A DNA stretch of 54,058 nucleotides from NCBI RefSeq assembly GCF_014842075.1, contig NZ_JACYVA010000010.1:1-54058 (forward strand). Reading direction: 5' to 3'. The notes beneath the pieces are model-generated. The model did not search any database and was not told the DNA's origin. It saw only the letters and a list, made by a program, of their open reading frames with translations. This stretch comes from Sphingomonas sp. CFBP 13720 (GTDB lineage: Bacteria > Pseudomonadota > Alphaproteobacteria > Sphingomonadales > Sphingomonadaceae). The translations under genes were made by a program, and so were the position numbers. Every line of letters starts with the position of its first letter. Positions within the stretch are counted from its first letter, which is position 1. This document shows, one piece after another, positions 21,572 to 28,968 of the stretch.

Positions 21572-22591
21572 ATGCTGTCCCTGACCCTGTTCGCGCTGGC
21601 CGCCCCGCAGATCCGCATCGTCGCCGAACCGCCGGCCAGTGTCGCGGCGGCGGAAGCCGGGATCGACGTGTTCGTGATGAACGAAGGCGACGCCCCGGTG
21701 CAGACGGTTCCGCCCGCCGAACTGGCGGTAACGAGCGCGGACGGCGTCGCGCTGCGGATCGTGCCGGCCGAACCGATGGCGGTGACGGTCGCGGCGGGCG
21801 GGTTCCGCACGATCCGCTACCGGACCAGCGTCGTGCCGGTGGTAGCCGCTGCCCCTGTCCCTGCCGACGTGCCCGCGCGGCGCGGCGAAACGCGGGTAGC
21901 GACGGCGACGGGAACGACATCGGGCTTTCTCGACCGGTTCGAACCGCACGAGCCGGTCTATGGCGCGTTCGGGTTCGGGTCGGATGGCGCGAAGCTGCAA
22001 TACAGTCTCGCGTTCCGCCCGTTCGATGGCGCGGGCGCGCTGGACGGGGTGCGGCTGGCATGGACGCAGACGATGTTCTGGGCGATCGACGAACCGTCGG
22101 GCCCGTTCCGCAGCACCAACTACAGCCCCGAAGTCTATTACCAGCGTTCGATCGGCGAGCGCGTGACGGCGGCGGTCGGCTATGCGCATGACTCGAACGG
22201 ACGCGGCCCGATCGGGTCGATCGACGTCAATCGCGTCTATCTGGGCGGAAGTTACGCGGTGCCGGTGGGCGGCGGCTGGTCGGTCGAACTGTCGCCCCGC
22301 CTGTGGACCTATGTCGGCACCGGATATCGCGATCTGGACCGGTATTGGGGCAACGCATCGCTGGGCGCGGCGATCGGGCAGGTCGACGGCTTGCGGGTCG
22401 AAGCGTCGCTGCGCAACCCGACCGGCGATCGGCGCGCGGCCGAACTCTATGCGTCCTACCCGTTGGTCCGGCTGGGCGGGGGCACCGGCATCTATCTGTT
22501 TGGACAAGGCTTTGCCGGATATGGCGAGGCGATCGACGATTTTCGCCGACGCAGCAGCAGCGCGCGGATCGGCGTCGCCTTCACCCGCTAA
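21572..22591 (+). CDS. pldA: Outer-membrane phospholipase A (OMPLA/PldA family)
   Basis: A 339-residue protein: short hydrophobic leader, an N-terminal domain of about 100 residues, then a 12-strand-type beta-barrel. The OMPLA active site is intact: His206 and Ser208 in HDSNGR, and Asn220 in VNRVY, with the same +2 and +14 spacing as His142/Ser144/Asn156 of the E. coli enzyme. FEPHEPVYGAFGF and SNYSPEVYYQ-like phrases also match. The enzyme hydrolyses surface-exposed phospholipids when the outer membrane is disturbed. The start is either ATG 21572 or GTG 21563; neither has a strong ribosome site. The N-terminal extra domain is longer than in E. coli. Confidence 0.85.
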   Translation: MLSLTLFALAAPQIRIVAEPPASVAAAEAGIDVFVMNEGDAPVQTVPPAELAVTSADGVALRIVPAEPMAVTVAAGGFRTIRYRTSVVPVVAAAPVPADVPARRGETRVATATGTTSGFLDRFEPHEPVYGAFGFGSDGAKLQYSLAFRPFDGAGALDGVRLAWTQTMFWAIDEPSGPFRSTNYSPEVYYQRSIGERVTAAVGYAHDSNGRGPIGSIDVNRVYLGGSYAVPVGGGWSVELSPRLWTYVGTGYRDLDRYWGNASLGAAIGQVDGLRVEASLRNPTGDRRAAELYASYPLVRLGGGTGIYLFGQGFAGYGEAIDDFRRRSSSARIGVAFTR

Positions 22592-22600
22592 CGCCCGGCG

Positions 22601-22620
22601 GCGTACCCCCGCTGGTACGC
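22601..22620 (+). terminator. Hairpin after pldA
   Basis: GCGTACC and GGTACGC form a perfect 7-bp stem with a 6-base loop, 9 bp after the stop. There is no T tract. Confidence 0.35.
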
Positions 22621-22672
22621 GCGTGCGAAGCTGCTAGGGTCCATGGCAACCGGTTTCCGAAGGACATTTCCG

Positions 22673-23224
22673 ATGCGTATCGCCCTGCTCGCTATCGCCG
22701 CCATCACTCTGCCGTTCGCCGCACCGCTATCCGCCGCGCTCGCGCCAGGCGCGAAGGCTCCCGATTTCACCACCCGTGCGGCGATCGCAGGCAAGGCGTT
22801 CACGCTCAATCTCCGCTCGCAACTGCGCAAGGGGCCGGTGGTGCTGTATTTCTTCCCGGCGGCGTTCACCGGCGGCTGCAATGCGGAGGCGAAGGCGTTC
22901 GCCGAATCGGTCGACCAGTTCAAGGCGGCGGGCGCGACGGTGATTGGTATGTCCGCCGATCCGATCGAGCGGTTGCAGGCGTTTTCCAGCGAACATTGCG
23001 CCGGACGCTTCGCGGTGGCGAGTGCCGGACCGCGCGTGATCTCCGGGTTCGACGTCGCGCTGAACCGTCCCGCCGGGGCGGACGGAAAGCCGCGCACGAT
23101 GACCACGCGAACCAGCTATGTCATCGCGCGCGACGGTCGCATCGCCTTTGCCCATTCGGACATGAACCCCGCCGACCATGTGCGCACCACGCTGGCGGCG
23201 GTACGGGGTCTGGCGGCGAAGTAA
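22673..23224 (+). CDS. Exported peroxiredoxin (AhpC/TSA, BCP-like)
   Basis: A 183-residue thioredoxin-fold peroxidase behind a signal peptide (about 1-22). The peroxidatic site is PAAFTGGC with Cys69, and a second cysteine, Cys109 (SSEHC), could act in resolution. Other family features are GAKAPDF, VIGMSADP and a TSYVIARDGRIAFAH-type strand. It would reduce peroxides in the periplasm; the electron donor is not visible nearby. I chose ATG 22673 for the AAGGA about 9 bp upstream; ATG 22643 would add ten residues before the signal sequence. Confidence 0.88.
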   Translation: MRIALLAIAAITLPFAAPLSAALAPGAKAPDFTTRAAIAGKAFTLNLRSQLRKGPVVLYFFPAAFTGGCNAEAKAFAESVDQFKAAGATVIGMSADPIERLQAFSSEHCAGRFAVASAGPRVISGFDVALNRPAGADGKPRTMTTRTSYVIARDGRIAFAHSDMNPADHVRTTLAAVRGLAAK

Positions 23225-23229
23225 CGCCC

Positions 23230-23263
23230 ATGCCCCGCCGCCTGTACCGGCGGCGGGGCATTT
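23230..23263. terminator. Strong hairpin between convergent genes
   Basis: A 13-bp perfect stem (23230-23242 with 23249-23261) ends in TTT on the plus strand, 5 bp after the peroxiredoxin stop. It may serve both the peroxiredoxin and the GntR gene. Confidence 0.65.
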
Positions 23264-23406
23264 GACGACAGGGGTGGTTGACCGGTCCGGTTGCTTCCCC
23301 GCCCAGTGCGACACGTCCGAACCGGCGATCGGAGCAGAATAGCGTTCGCGTCCGTTCCATGCGGATCGCCCGACGGATGCACGGCCGGCGCGGATCGGCG
23401 GCCCAA

Positions 23407-24060
23407 CTACCCGCGCACGATCCCGAACTGTGCGCGCAGGTCGATGATCGTGGCGACCAGATGCTGTTCCATCAGCAGGCGGACCGCCGCGCCGTCGCGC
23501 GCCATCCACGCGTCCAGCATCTGACGATGTTCGAGATGCGCGCGGTCTTCGCGCCCGCTGGGCTGAAGATGCGTGATGACATAGCGTTCGGCCAGCACCG
23601 CCAGCCGTTCGACCACGCCGGTCGTCAGGTCACGCCCGCGCGCGCGGACCAGCGCGGTGTGGAAATCGCGGTTGCATACCGCGACGGCGGGCAGGTCGTT
23701 ATGCGCCGCCGCGTCCAGCCGTTCGAACGCCGCCAGCGTCAGCGCCCGCGCCGGTTCGTCGGCACGTTCGGCCGAATGCGCCGCCGCATCCGGTTCGATC
23801 GCCAGGCGCAGCTCGTATATCTCTTCCGCCTGTCCTGCGGACAACGGGCGTACGGTATAGCCGCGATTGGCCTGGCTGGCGATCAGCCCTTCCTGCTCCA
23901 GCCGGGCCAGCGCCTCGCGCAGCGGAATCTTGCTGACTCCCAGTTCGTTGGCCAGCGCATCCTGACGGATCGGCTGGCCTTCGGGCAGCGCGCCACGGAC
24001 GATCTGTTCGCGCACGATTTCGAACACGCGGTCGGAAAGGGTACGGACGACGATATTCAC
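23407..24060 (-). CDS. GntR-family transcriptional regulator, FadR/FCD type
   Basis: A 217-residue regulator. The N-terminal winged helix-turn-helix is RQDALANELGVSKIPLREAL with LIASQANRGYTV. The C-terminal FCD ligand domain is all helical, with metal/ligand histidines and acids in NRDFHTAL, ERYVITH and HRQMLDAW. Such proteins usually repress catabolic genes and respond to small organic acids. No obvious target operon adjoins it. The start is GTG 24060, with AAGGAA 8 bp upstream; a TTG at 24075 would place that site inside the gene. It is divergent from the extensin-like gene. Confidence 0.9.
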   Translation of the reverse strand: MNIVVRTLSDRVFEIVREQIVRGALPEGQPIRQDALANELGVSKIPLREALARLEQEGLIASQANRGYTVRPLSAGQAEEIYELRLAIEPDAAAHSAERADEPARALTLAAFERLDAAAHNDLPAVAVCNRDFHTALVRARGRDLTTGVVERLAVLAERYVITHLQPSGREDRAHLEHRQMLDAWMARDGAAVRLLMEQHLVATIIDLRAQFGIVRG

Positions 24061-24266
24061 GCGGCATTCCTTCAACGGCCCCGCCGGGAACGACGAGTGG
24101 CGGCACGAACCGACCCCGTGACCGGGCCCGCCATGCGTTGACCGAACCTATCCAGAACCAAGCAATACGATCAACAGGATTGTGACACCGGTAGCCAAAC
24201 GGGCGTGACGCTCTGCCCGTCGCATCGCGACTTGCACCGGCACGGACCGCGTGAAACGGAAAGACG

Positions 24267-24965
24267 ATGCCGCCGTCCGCCACCCGTCGCCTTGCCGCCC
24301 TGTGGCTGCTGCCCCTGTTGCTGTCAGCCTGTATCGGCGGCGGCGGCAGTCAGGACGATCCGCCGCCCCGCCCGATCCGCCCCCGTGCATCGGGTCCGGT
24401 GACGCTGACCGGGCCGACGCCGCGCGACACCCAGAAATGCTATGCCGACCTGTCGCGGACGGGCGTACGGTTCAGCCCGCTGCCGGATCGCGATTACGGG
24501 TCGGGATGTATCGTGCAGGGCGCGGTGCAATTGCTGGACATCGGCGTACCGGTGAACGGACTGAAGGCGATCCGCTGTCCTGCGGCACGGGCACTGATCG
24601 GATGGGTCCAATATGGCATCCGCCCCGCCGCCCGCCAGATACTGGGCAGCGACGTGGTGCGCATCGACAGTTTCGGCACCTATAGCTGTCGTGCGATCGT
24701 CGGCGGCGGGGCGGCATCGGCGGGGCGGCTGTCGCAGCACGGACTGGCCAATGCGGTCGACATCGCCGCGTTCGTGCTGGCCGACGGGCGGCGGATATCG
24801 GTGCAGCGGGACTGGAACGGCGATGATCCCGCCGCCCGGCAATTCCTGCGCACGGTCCACGCCTCTGCCTGCAAACGCTTCGTCACCACGCTCGGCCCCG
24901 ATTACAACGCGGCGCATTACAACCACCTGCATCTGGATATGGGCGGGCGATCCTTCTGCCGATGA
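24267..24965 (+). CDS. Extensin-like lipoprotein
   Basis: A 232-residue protein with a lipoprotein signal (LLLSAC, lipid on Cys22) and a Pro/Arg-rich linker. The extensin-like C-terminal domain (PF06904) follows: CYADLSRTGVRFSPLPD, YSCRAIVGG, LSQHGLANAVDIAAF and HYNHLHLD. The His/Asp spacing resembles LAS/M15-type peptidases, so a cell-wall peptidase role is plausible but unproven. Five conserved cysteines could form disulfides in the periplasm. The LOG-family gene follows 52 bp later. Confidence 0.85.
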   Translation: MPPSATRRLAALWLLPLLLSACIGGGGSQDDPPPRPIRPRASGPVTLTGPTPRDTQKCYADLSRTGVRFSPLPDRDYGSGCIVQGAVQLLDIGVPVNGLKAIRCPAARALIGWVQYGIRPAARQILGSDVVRIDSFGTYSCRAIVGGGAASAGRLSQHGLANAVDIAAFVLADGRRISVQRDWNGDDPAARQFLRTVHASACKRFVTTLGPDYNAAHYNHLHLDMGGRSFCR

Positions 24966-25017
24966 CGCGCCGCCATGCTTGCCGCATCCCGCCGCGGGGC
25001 TTACAAGCCATTCGTCT

Positions 25018-25881
25018 ATGACCGATACCAAAGTACCGTCCCGCGTGTTCCGCGGGGCCAAGCAGGAAGCCGAAAGCGCGCGTTCGCAGCTTTCGACGCC
25101 GCAGACCGAACACCCCGCCTATCGTCTGGCGTTTCAGGACATGGAGTTCCTGTTGCGCGACGACCTGCGCCCGGTGCGGTTCCAGTTGGAGCTGTTGAAG
25201 CCGTCGCTGTTGCTGGATGAAGCGAACATCGCCTCGACCTTCGTAATCTACGGGTCGGCGCGCATTCCCGAACCCGACAAGGCGCAAGCGCTGCTCGAAC
25301 TGGCGCAGGACGACGCATCGCGCGCCATCGCCGAACGGATGATCGCCAAGTCGCATTATTACGACGTGGCGCGCGAGCTGGCATTCCATGCCAGCCAGTT
25401 TCCCAACGATGTCGGCGGCAAACGTCATTTCGTCGTGTGTTCGGGCGGCGGGCCGTCGATCATGGAGGCGGCGAACCGCGGCGCGAACGAAGCGGGGGCC
25501 GAATCAATTGGGCTGAACATCGTCCTGCCGCACGAACAGGCGCCTAATCCCTATGTTACCCCGGCGCTGTCGATGCAGTTCCACTATTTCGCGCTGCGCA
25601 AGATGCACTTCCTGCTGCGTGCGCGGGCGGTGGCGGTGTTCCCCGGCGGGTTCGGCACGTTCGACGAAAGCTTCGAGCTGCTGACACTGATCCAGACCGG
25701 CAAGATCGCGCCGATGCCGGTGCTGTTCTACGGTCGCGAGTTCTGGGAACGGGTCGTCAACTGGGACGCGCTGGTCGAGGAAGGCGTGATCTCCGCCCGC
25801 GATCTCGATCTCATCACCTTCGTCGAGACGGCGGAAGAGGGCTGGGCGGTGGTCAAGCGGTTCTACGAAGAGCGGAAATAG
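25018..25881 (+). CDS. LOG-family protein (TIGR00730 Rossmann fold)
   Basis: A 287-residue protein. The family signature is PGGFGTFDE, with GSARIPEPD and SGGGPSIMEAANRGA forming the nucleotide pocket. LOG proteins cleave ribose-5-phosphate from nucleoside monophosphates (cytokinin-activating type or YgdH/PpnN type). This longer form with an extra N-terminal helical part is common in alphaproteobacteria, and its substrate is not known from sequence. Its end faces lysK, with a palindromic repeat between. Confidence 0.9.
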   Translation: MTDTKVPSRVFRGAKQEAESARSQLSTPQTEHPAYRLAFQDMEFLLRDDLRPVRFQLELLKPSLLLDEANIASTFVIYGSARIPEPDKAQALLELAQDDASRAIAERMIAKSHYYDVARELAFHASQFPNDVGGKRHFVVCSGGGPSIMEAANRGANEAGAESIGLNIVLPHEQAPNPYVTPALSMQFHYFALRKMHFLLRARAVAVFPGGFGTFDESFELLTLIQTGKIAPMPVLFYGREFWERVVNWDALVEEGVISARDLDLITFVETAEEGWAVVKRFYEERK

Positions 25882-25922
25882 AGGCGGTCCGCCCGAATCC
25901 CCGAGGCCGCATCCCCAACGAA

Positions 25923-25950
25923 CGTCATCCCAGCGCAGGCTGGGATGACG
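25923..25950. repeat. REP-like palindrome, family A, single copy
   Basis: CGTCATCCCAGC pairs perfectly with GCTGGGATGACG around the loop GCAG. It lies between convergent genes and shares the GTCAYCCC...GCAG...GGGRTGAC design with the pair at 42189-42269. It can double as a terminator. Confidence 0.85.
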
Positions 25951-25975
25951 CTACATAATCCGACCCTTACGTTGC

Positions 25976-27544
25976 CTACCGCGCCAGCGCGTCGGCGATC
26001 AGACGTCGCGAATTGTCGATGCCGTACAGCGCGATGAAGCTGCCCATGCGCGGCCCCTGCGCGGTGCCGAGCAGCGTTTCGTACAGCGCCTTGAACCAGT
26101 CGCGCAGCGATTCGAACCCGCCGGTTTTGCCGATCTCGTACACTGCGTTCTGGATATCCTCCGCCGACGCATCGGCGGGCATCGCGGCCAGATCGGCATC
26201 GAGCCGTTCGAGCGCGGCGCGCTCCACATCGGTCGGTGCGCGACGTTCGGGCTTTTCGGCTACGTCACGGACGAACGCCAGCGCATGGTCGATCAGGGCG
26301 TCGAGCGCGGGATAGCGTTCGGGCGACGCGTCGGCGACATAATTGGCAAGATAGCCCCACACCTGCACCTTGCTCGCTTCCCCCATCACCCCGACCAGAT
26401 TGAGCAACAGGCCGAACGTCACCGGCAAGGTTTCGGCGGGAGGTTCGCCCCCATGGATGTGGTGGACCGGATTGCCCAGCCGCTGTTCGACCGGCTGTGC
26501 GGCATAGTTGCCGCGAAACTGCCAGTACTCATCGATCGCGCGCGGGATCACGCCCAGATGCAGTTGCTTGGCCTTTTTGGGTTCGCGATAGGCGTAGAAG
26601 GCGAGGCTTTCCTGCGGCCCATAGGTCAGCCATTGTTCGAGGCTGAGGCCATTGCCCTTCGACTTGCTGATCTTCTGACCATGTTCGTCGAGGAACATCT
26701 CATAATTGAACCCCTCGGGCGGACGCGCACCCAGCACGCGTGCGATCTTCGACGACTGCGTCACCGAATCGATCAGATCCTTGCCCGCCATCTCGTAATC
26801 GACGCCCAGCGCGACCCAGCGCATCGCCCAGTCGACCTTCCATTGCAGCTTGGCCCCGCCGCCGAGGATCGAATGCTCGATCCGGGTATCGCCATCGACG
26901 AACGCGACGATCCCGGCATCGGCGTCGATCACCTCGACCGGCACCTGCAACACGATGCCCGTCGTCGGGCTGACCGGCAGCACCGGGGAATAGGTCGCGC
27001 GCCGTTCCGCCCCCAACGTCGGCAACATGATGTCGAGAATCGCCTGATAGTGGCGCAACACACCCTTCAGCGCGTCGTCGAACCGTCCGCCGCGATAATA
27101 GTCGGTCGACGACACGAATTCATAATCGAAGCCATACTGGTCGAGGAAGCCTCGCAGCCGCGCATTGTTGTGCGCTGCGAAACTGGCATGCGTGCCGAAC
27201 GGATCGGGCACGTCGCTCAATGGCTTGCCGAGATGTTCGGTCAGCATAGCGTGGTTCGGCACGTTGTCGGGCACCTTGCGCAGCCCGTCCATATCGTCCG
27301 AAAACGCGATCAGCCGCGTCGGCTGGTCCGACAGTTCCATGAACGCGCGGCGGACCATCGTCGTGCGCAGCACTTCGTTGAACGTGCCGATATGCGGCAG
27401 GCCCGACGGGCCATAGCCGGTTTCGAACAGGACGGGTGCGCCACCGGGTTTTCCGTCGGGAAAACGCTTCAACAGCTTGCGCGCCTCTTCATAGGGCCAA
27501 GCCTTTGAAACCATTGCGGCATCGCGGATAATAGGGTCGATCAT
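25976..27544 (-). CDS. lysK: Lysyl-tRNA synthetase, class I
   Basis: A 522-residue class I synthetase. The HIGH-type motif is PHIGT (residues 50-54) and the KMSKS-type motif KISKS (about 291-295). GYGPSGLPHIGTFNEVLRT is diagnostic for archaeal-type LysRS. It charges tRNA-Lys. Most bacteria use the unrelated class II enzyme; alphaproteobacteria commonly carry this class I form. The start is ATG 27544; ATG 27514 is an alternative. The gene is divergent from the bestrophin-like gene. Confidence 0.96.
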   Translation of the reverse strand: MIDPIIRDAAMVSKAWPYEEARKLLKRFPDGKPGGAPVLFETGYGPSGLPHIGTFNEVLRTTMVRRAFMELSDQPTRLIAFSDDMDGLRKVPDNVPNHAMLTEHLGKPLSDVPDPFGTHASFAAHNNARLRGFLDQYGFDYEFVSSTDYYRGGRFDDALKGVLRHYQAILDIMLPTLGAERRATYSPVLPVSPTTGIVLQVPVEVIDADAGIVAFVDGDTRIEHSILGGGAKLQWKVDWAMRWVALGVDYEMAGKDLIDSVTQSSKIARVLGARPPEGFNYEMFLDEHGQKISKSKGNGLSLEQWLTYGPQESLAFYAYREPKKAKQLHLGVIPRAIDEYWQFRGNYAAQPVEQRLGNPVHHIHGGEPPAETLPVTFGLLLNLVGVMGEASKVQVWGYLANYVADASPERYPALDALIDHALAFVRDVAEKPERRAPTDVERAALERLDADLAAMPADASAEDIQNAVYEIGKTGGFESLRDWFKALYETLLGTAQGPRMGSFIALYGIDNSRRLIADALAR

Positions 27545-27626
27545 CCGATCGTGATAGGCAATCGCTACCGAAATTTCCACATGTTGCGCCGCAACCATGC
27601 CATGTTCCGTGCGTACCGCACCGCGC

Positions 27627-28520
27627 ATGATCATCACCGCTACCCCACGCTACACCAGGATCATTGCCGAGGTGTGGAAACCGCTGATCGCCCTGTTCGT
27701 CTGGGACGTCCTCGTCACCGTCGTCTATTTCATGCTGCCGTTCCACGCGCCGACGCTGCCGTTGACGCTGTTCGGTTCGGCACTGGCGCTGTTCCTCGGG
27801 TTTCGCGACAATTCGGCGTATCAGCGCTGGTGGGAAGGCCGCGTGTTGTGGGGTGCGATGATCAACGCATCGCGCAATCTGGCGCGCGGGATCATCGCGT
27901 TCATCGGTCCCGAGGACGACGGCGAGAAGCGTGACCTGAAGCGTTCGATCGTGCTGCGGCAGATCGCCTATGTCCAGGCGCTCCGCAACCAGTTGCGCCG
28001 ACAGGATCCCGAAGCCGAAGTCCATCGGTTCCTGTCGCGCGAGGAAGCGGGAGAGCCGTTGGGCCGCACCAACGTGGCCAACGGACTGCTCGATGGCACC
28101 GGACAGCGGATCGCGGAGGCGCACCGGCGCGGGTGGCTGAACGACCTGCAACAGTCCAGCCTCGAAAGCGTGCTGATCGATATCGCCAATGCGCAGGGCG
28201 GGATGGAGCGGATCAAGAATACGCCGCTGCCCAACCAGTACCGGTTCTTTCCGACGCTGTTCACCCGGCTGTTCTGTATCCTGTTGCCGATCGGGCTTGT
28301 CGAAACGCTGGGTATCGCGACGCCGCTGGGATCGGGCATCGCGGGGCTGATGTTCCTTGCAGTGTTGCAGATCGGCGAGGATCTGACCGATCCGTTCGCC
28401 AATACCGTCCACGACGTGCCGCTGACCGCAATGTGCCGCACGATCGAGATCGACCTGTTGCAGGCGATCGGCGATCCCGCGCCCGCGCCGATGAAGCCCG
28501 ATCGCGATGTGTTGTGGTAA
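27627..28520 (+). CDS. Bestrophin-like membrane protein (UPF0187)
   Basis: A 297-residue protein. The N-terminal membrane segments include LFVWDVLVTVVYFMLPF, and GFRDNSAYQRWWEGRVLWG is the hallmark of the family. A later hydrophobic pair contains LLPIGLVETLGIATPL and ends at EDLTDPFANTVHDVPL. Bacterial bestrophins form pentameric ion channels. The start is ATG 27627, with no clear ribosome site; an upstream frame (27597) adds a non-homologous extension. Confidence 0.88.
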   Translation: MIITATPRYTRIIAEVWKPLIALFVWDVLVTVVYFMLPFHAPTLPLTLFGSALALFLGFRDNSAYQRWWEGRVLWGAMINASRNLARGIIAFIGPEDDGEKRDLKRSIVLRQIAYVQALRNQLRRQDPEAEVHRFLSREEAGEPLGRTNVANGLLDGTGQRIAEAHRRGWLNDLQQSSLESVLIDIANAQGGMERIKNTPLPNQYRFFPTLFTRLFCILLPIGLVETLGIATPLGSGIAGLMFLAVLQIGEDLTDPFANTVHDVPLTAMCRTIEIDLLQAIGDPAPAPMKPDRDVLW

Positions 28521-28573
28521 GGGAACGCAGCGCCCGTCCGATGGGTTGACCGCCTTCCCTTGCAGCGGAGACG

Positions 28574-28897
28574 ATGATGGTCGGCGAGCATAAACCCACG
28601 CAGAAGATGGCGGCCAACGCGAAGAAGGGTCTTGAACTGCGCGAGAAATTCGATCGCGGCGGGACGGACGTGGGCGTGGCCCGCGCGAAGCAGATCGTGG
28701 ATGGCGGACCGATGTCGGACGACGACGTGAAGTCGATGCACAGCTATTTCGCGCGCCACGACGTCGACAAGGATACGAAAGCGCACGAATGGGGCAACGA
28801 CGACGACCCATCGGCGGGATATGTCGCATGGCTGTTGTGGGGCGGCGACGAAGGCCGCGACTGGGCCGACCGACAGCGCGCGAAAATCGGGGAATAG
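28574..28897 (+). CDS. Small acidic protein of unknown function
   Basis: A 107-residue soluble protein. It is Lys-rich at the N-terminus (QKMAANAKKGLELREKF). A conserved-looking core follows: ARAKQIVDGGPMSDDDVK, then MHSYFARHDVD, then PSAGYVAWLLWGGDEG. The core resembles a short module I associate with phage or plasmid proteins of unknown role, but I cannot name it firmly. The start is ATG 28574 (CGGAGAC upstream), with a second ATG at 28577. It sits between the bestrophin-like gene and the helicase, with about 50-70 bp on each side. Confidence 0.7.
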   Translation: MMVGEHKPTQKMAANAKKGLELREKFDRGGTDVGVARAKQIVDGGPMSDDDVKSMHSYFARHDVDKDTKAHEWGNDDDPSAGYVAWLLWGGDEGRDWADRQRAKIGE

Positions 28898-28968
28898 TCG
28901 CGGATAGAAGGGGCAGCGCGACCGGCGTTCGGCTTCCGTTCTTCTCTAGGTCGCGATAAGGAAGGGTG

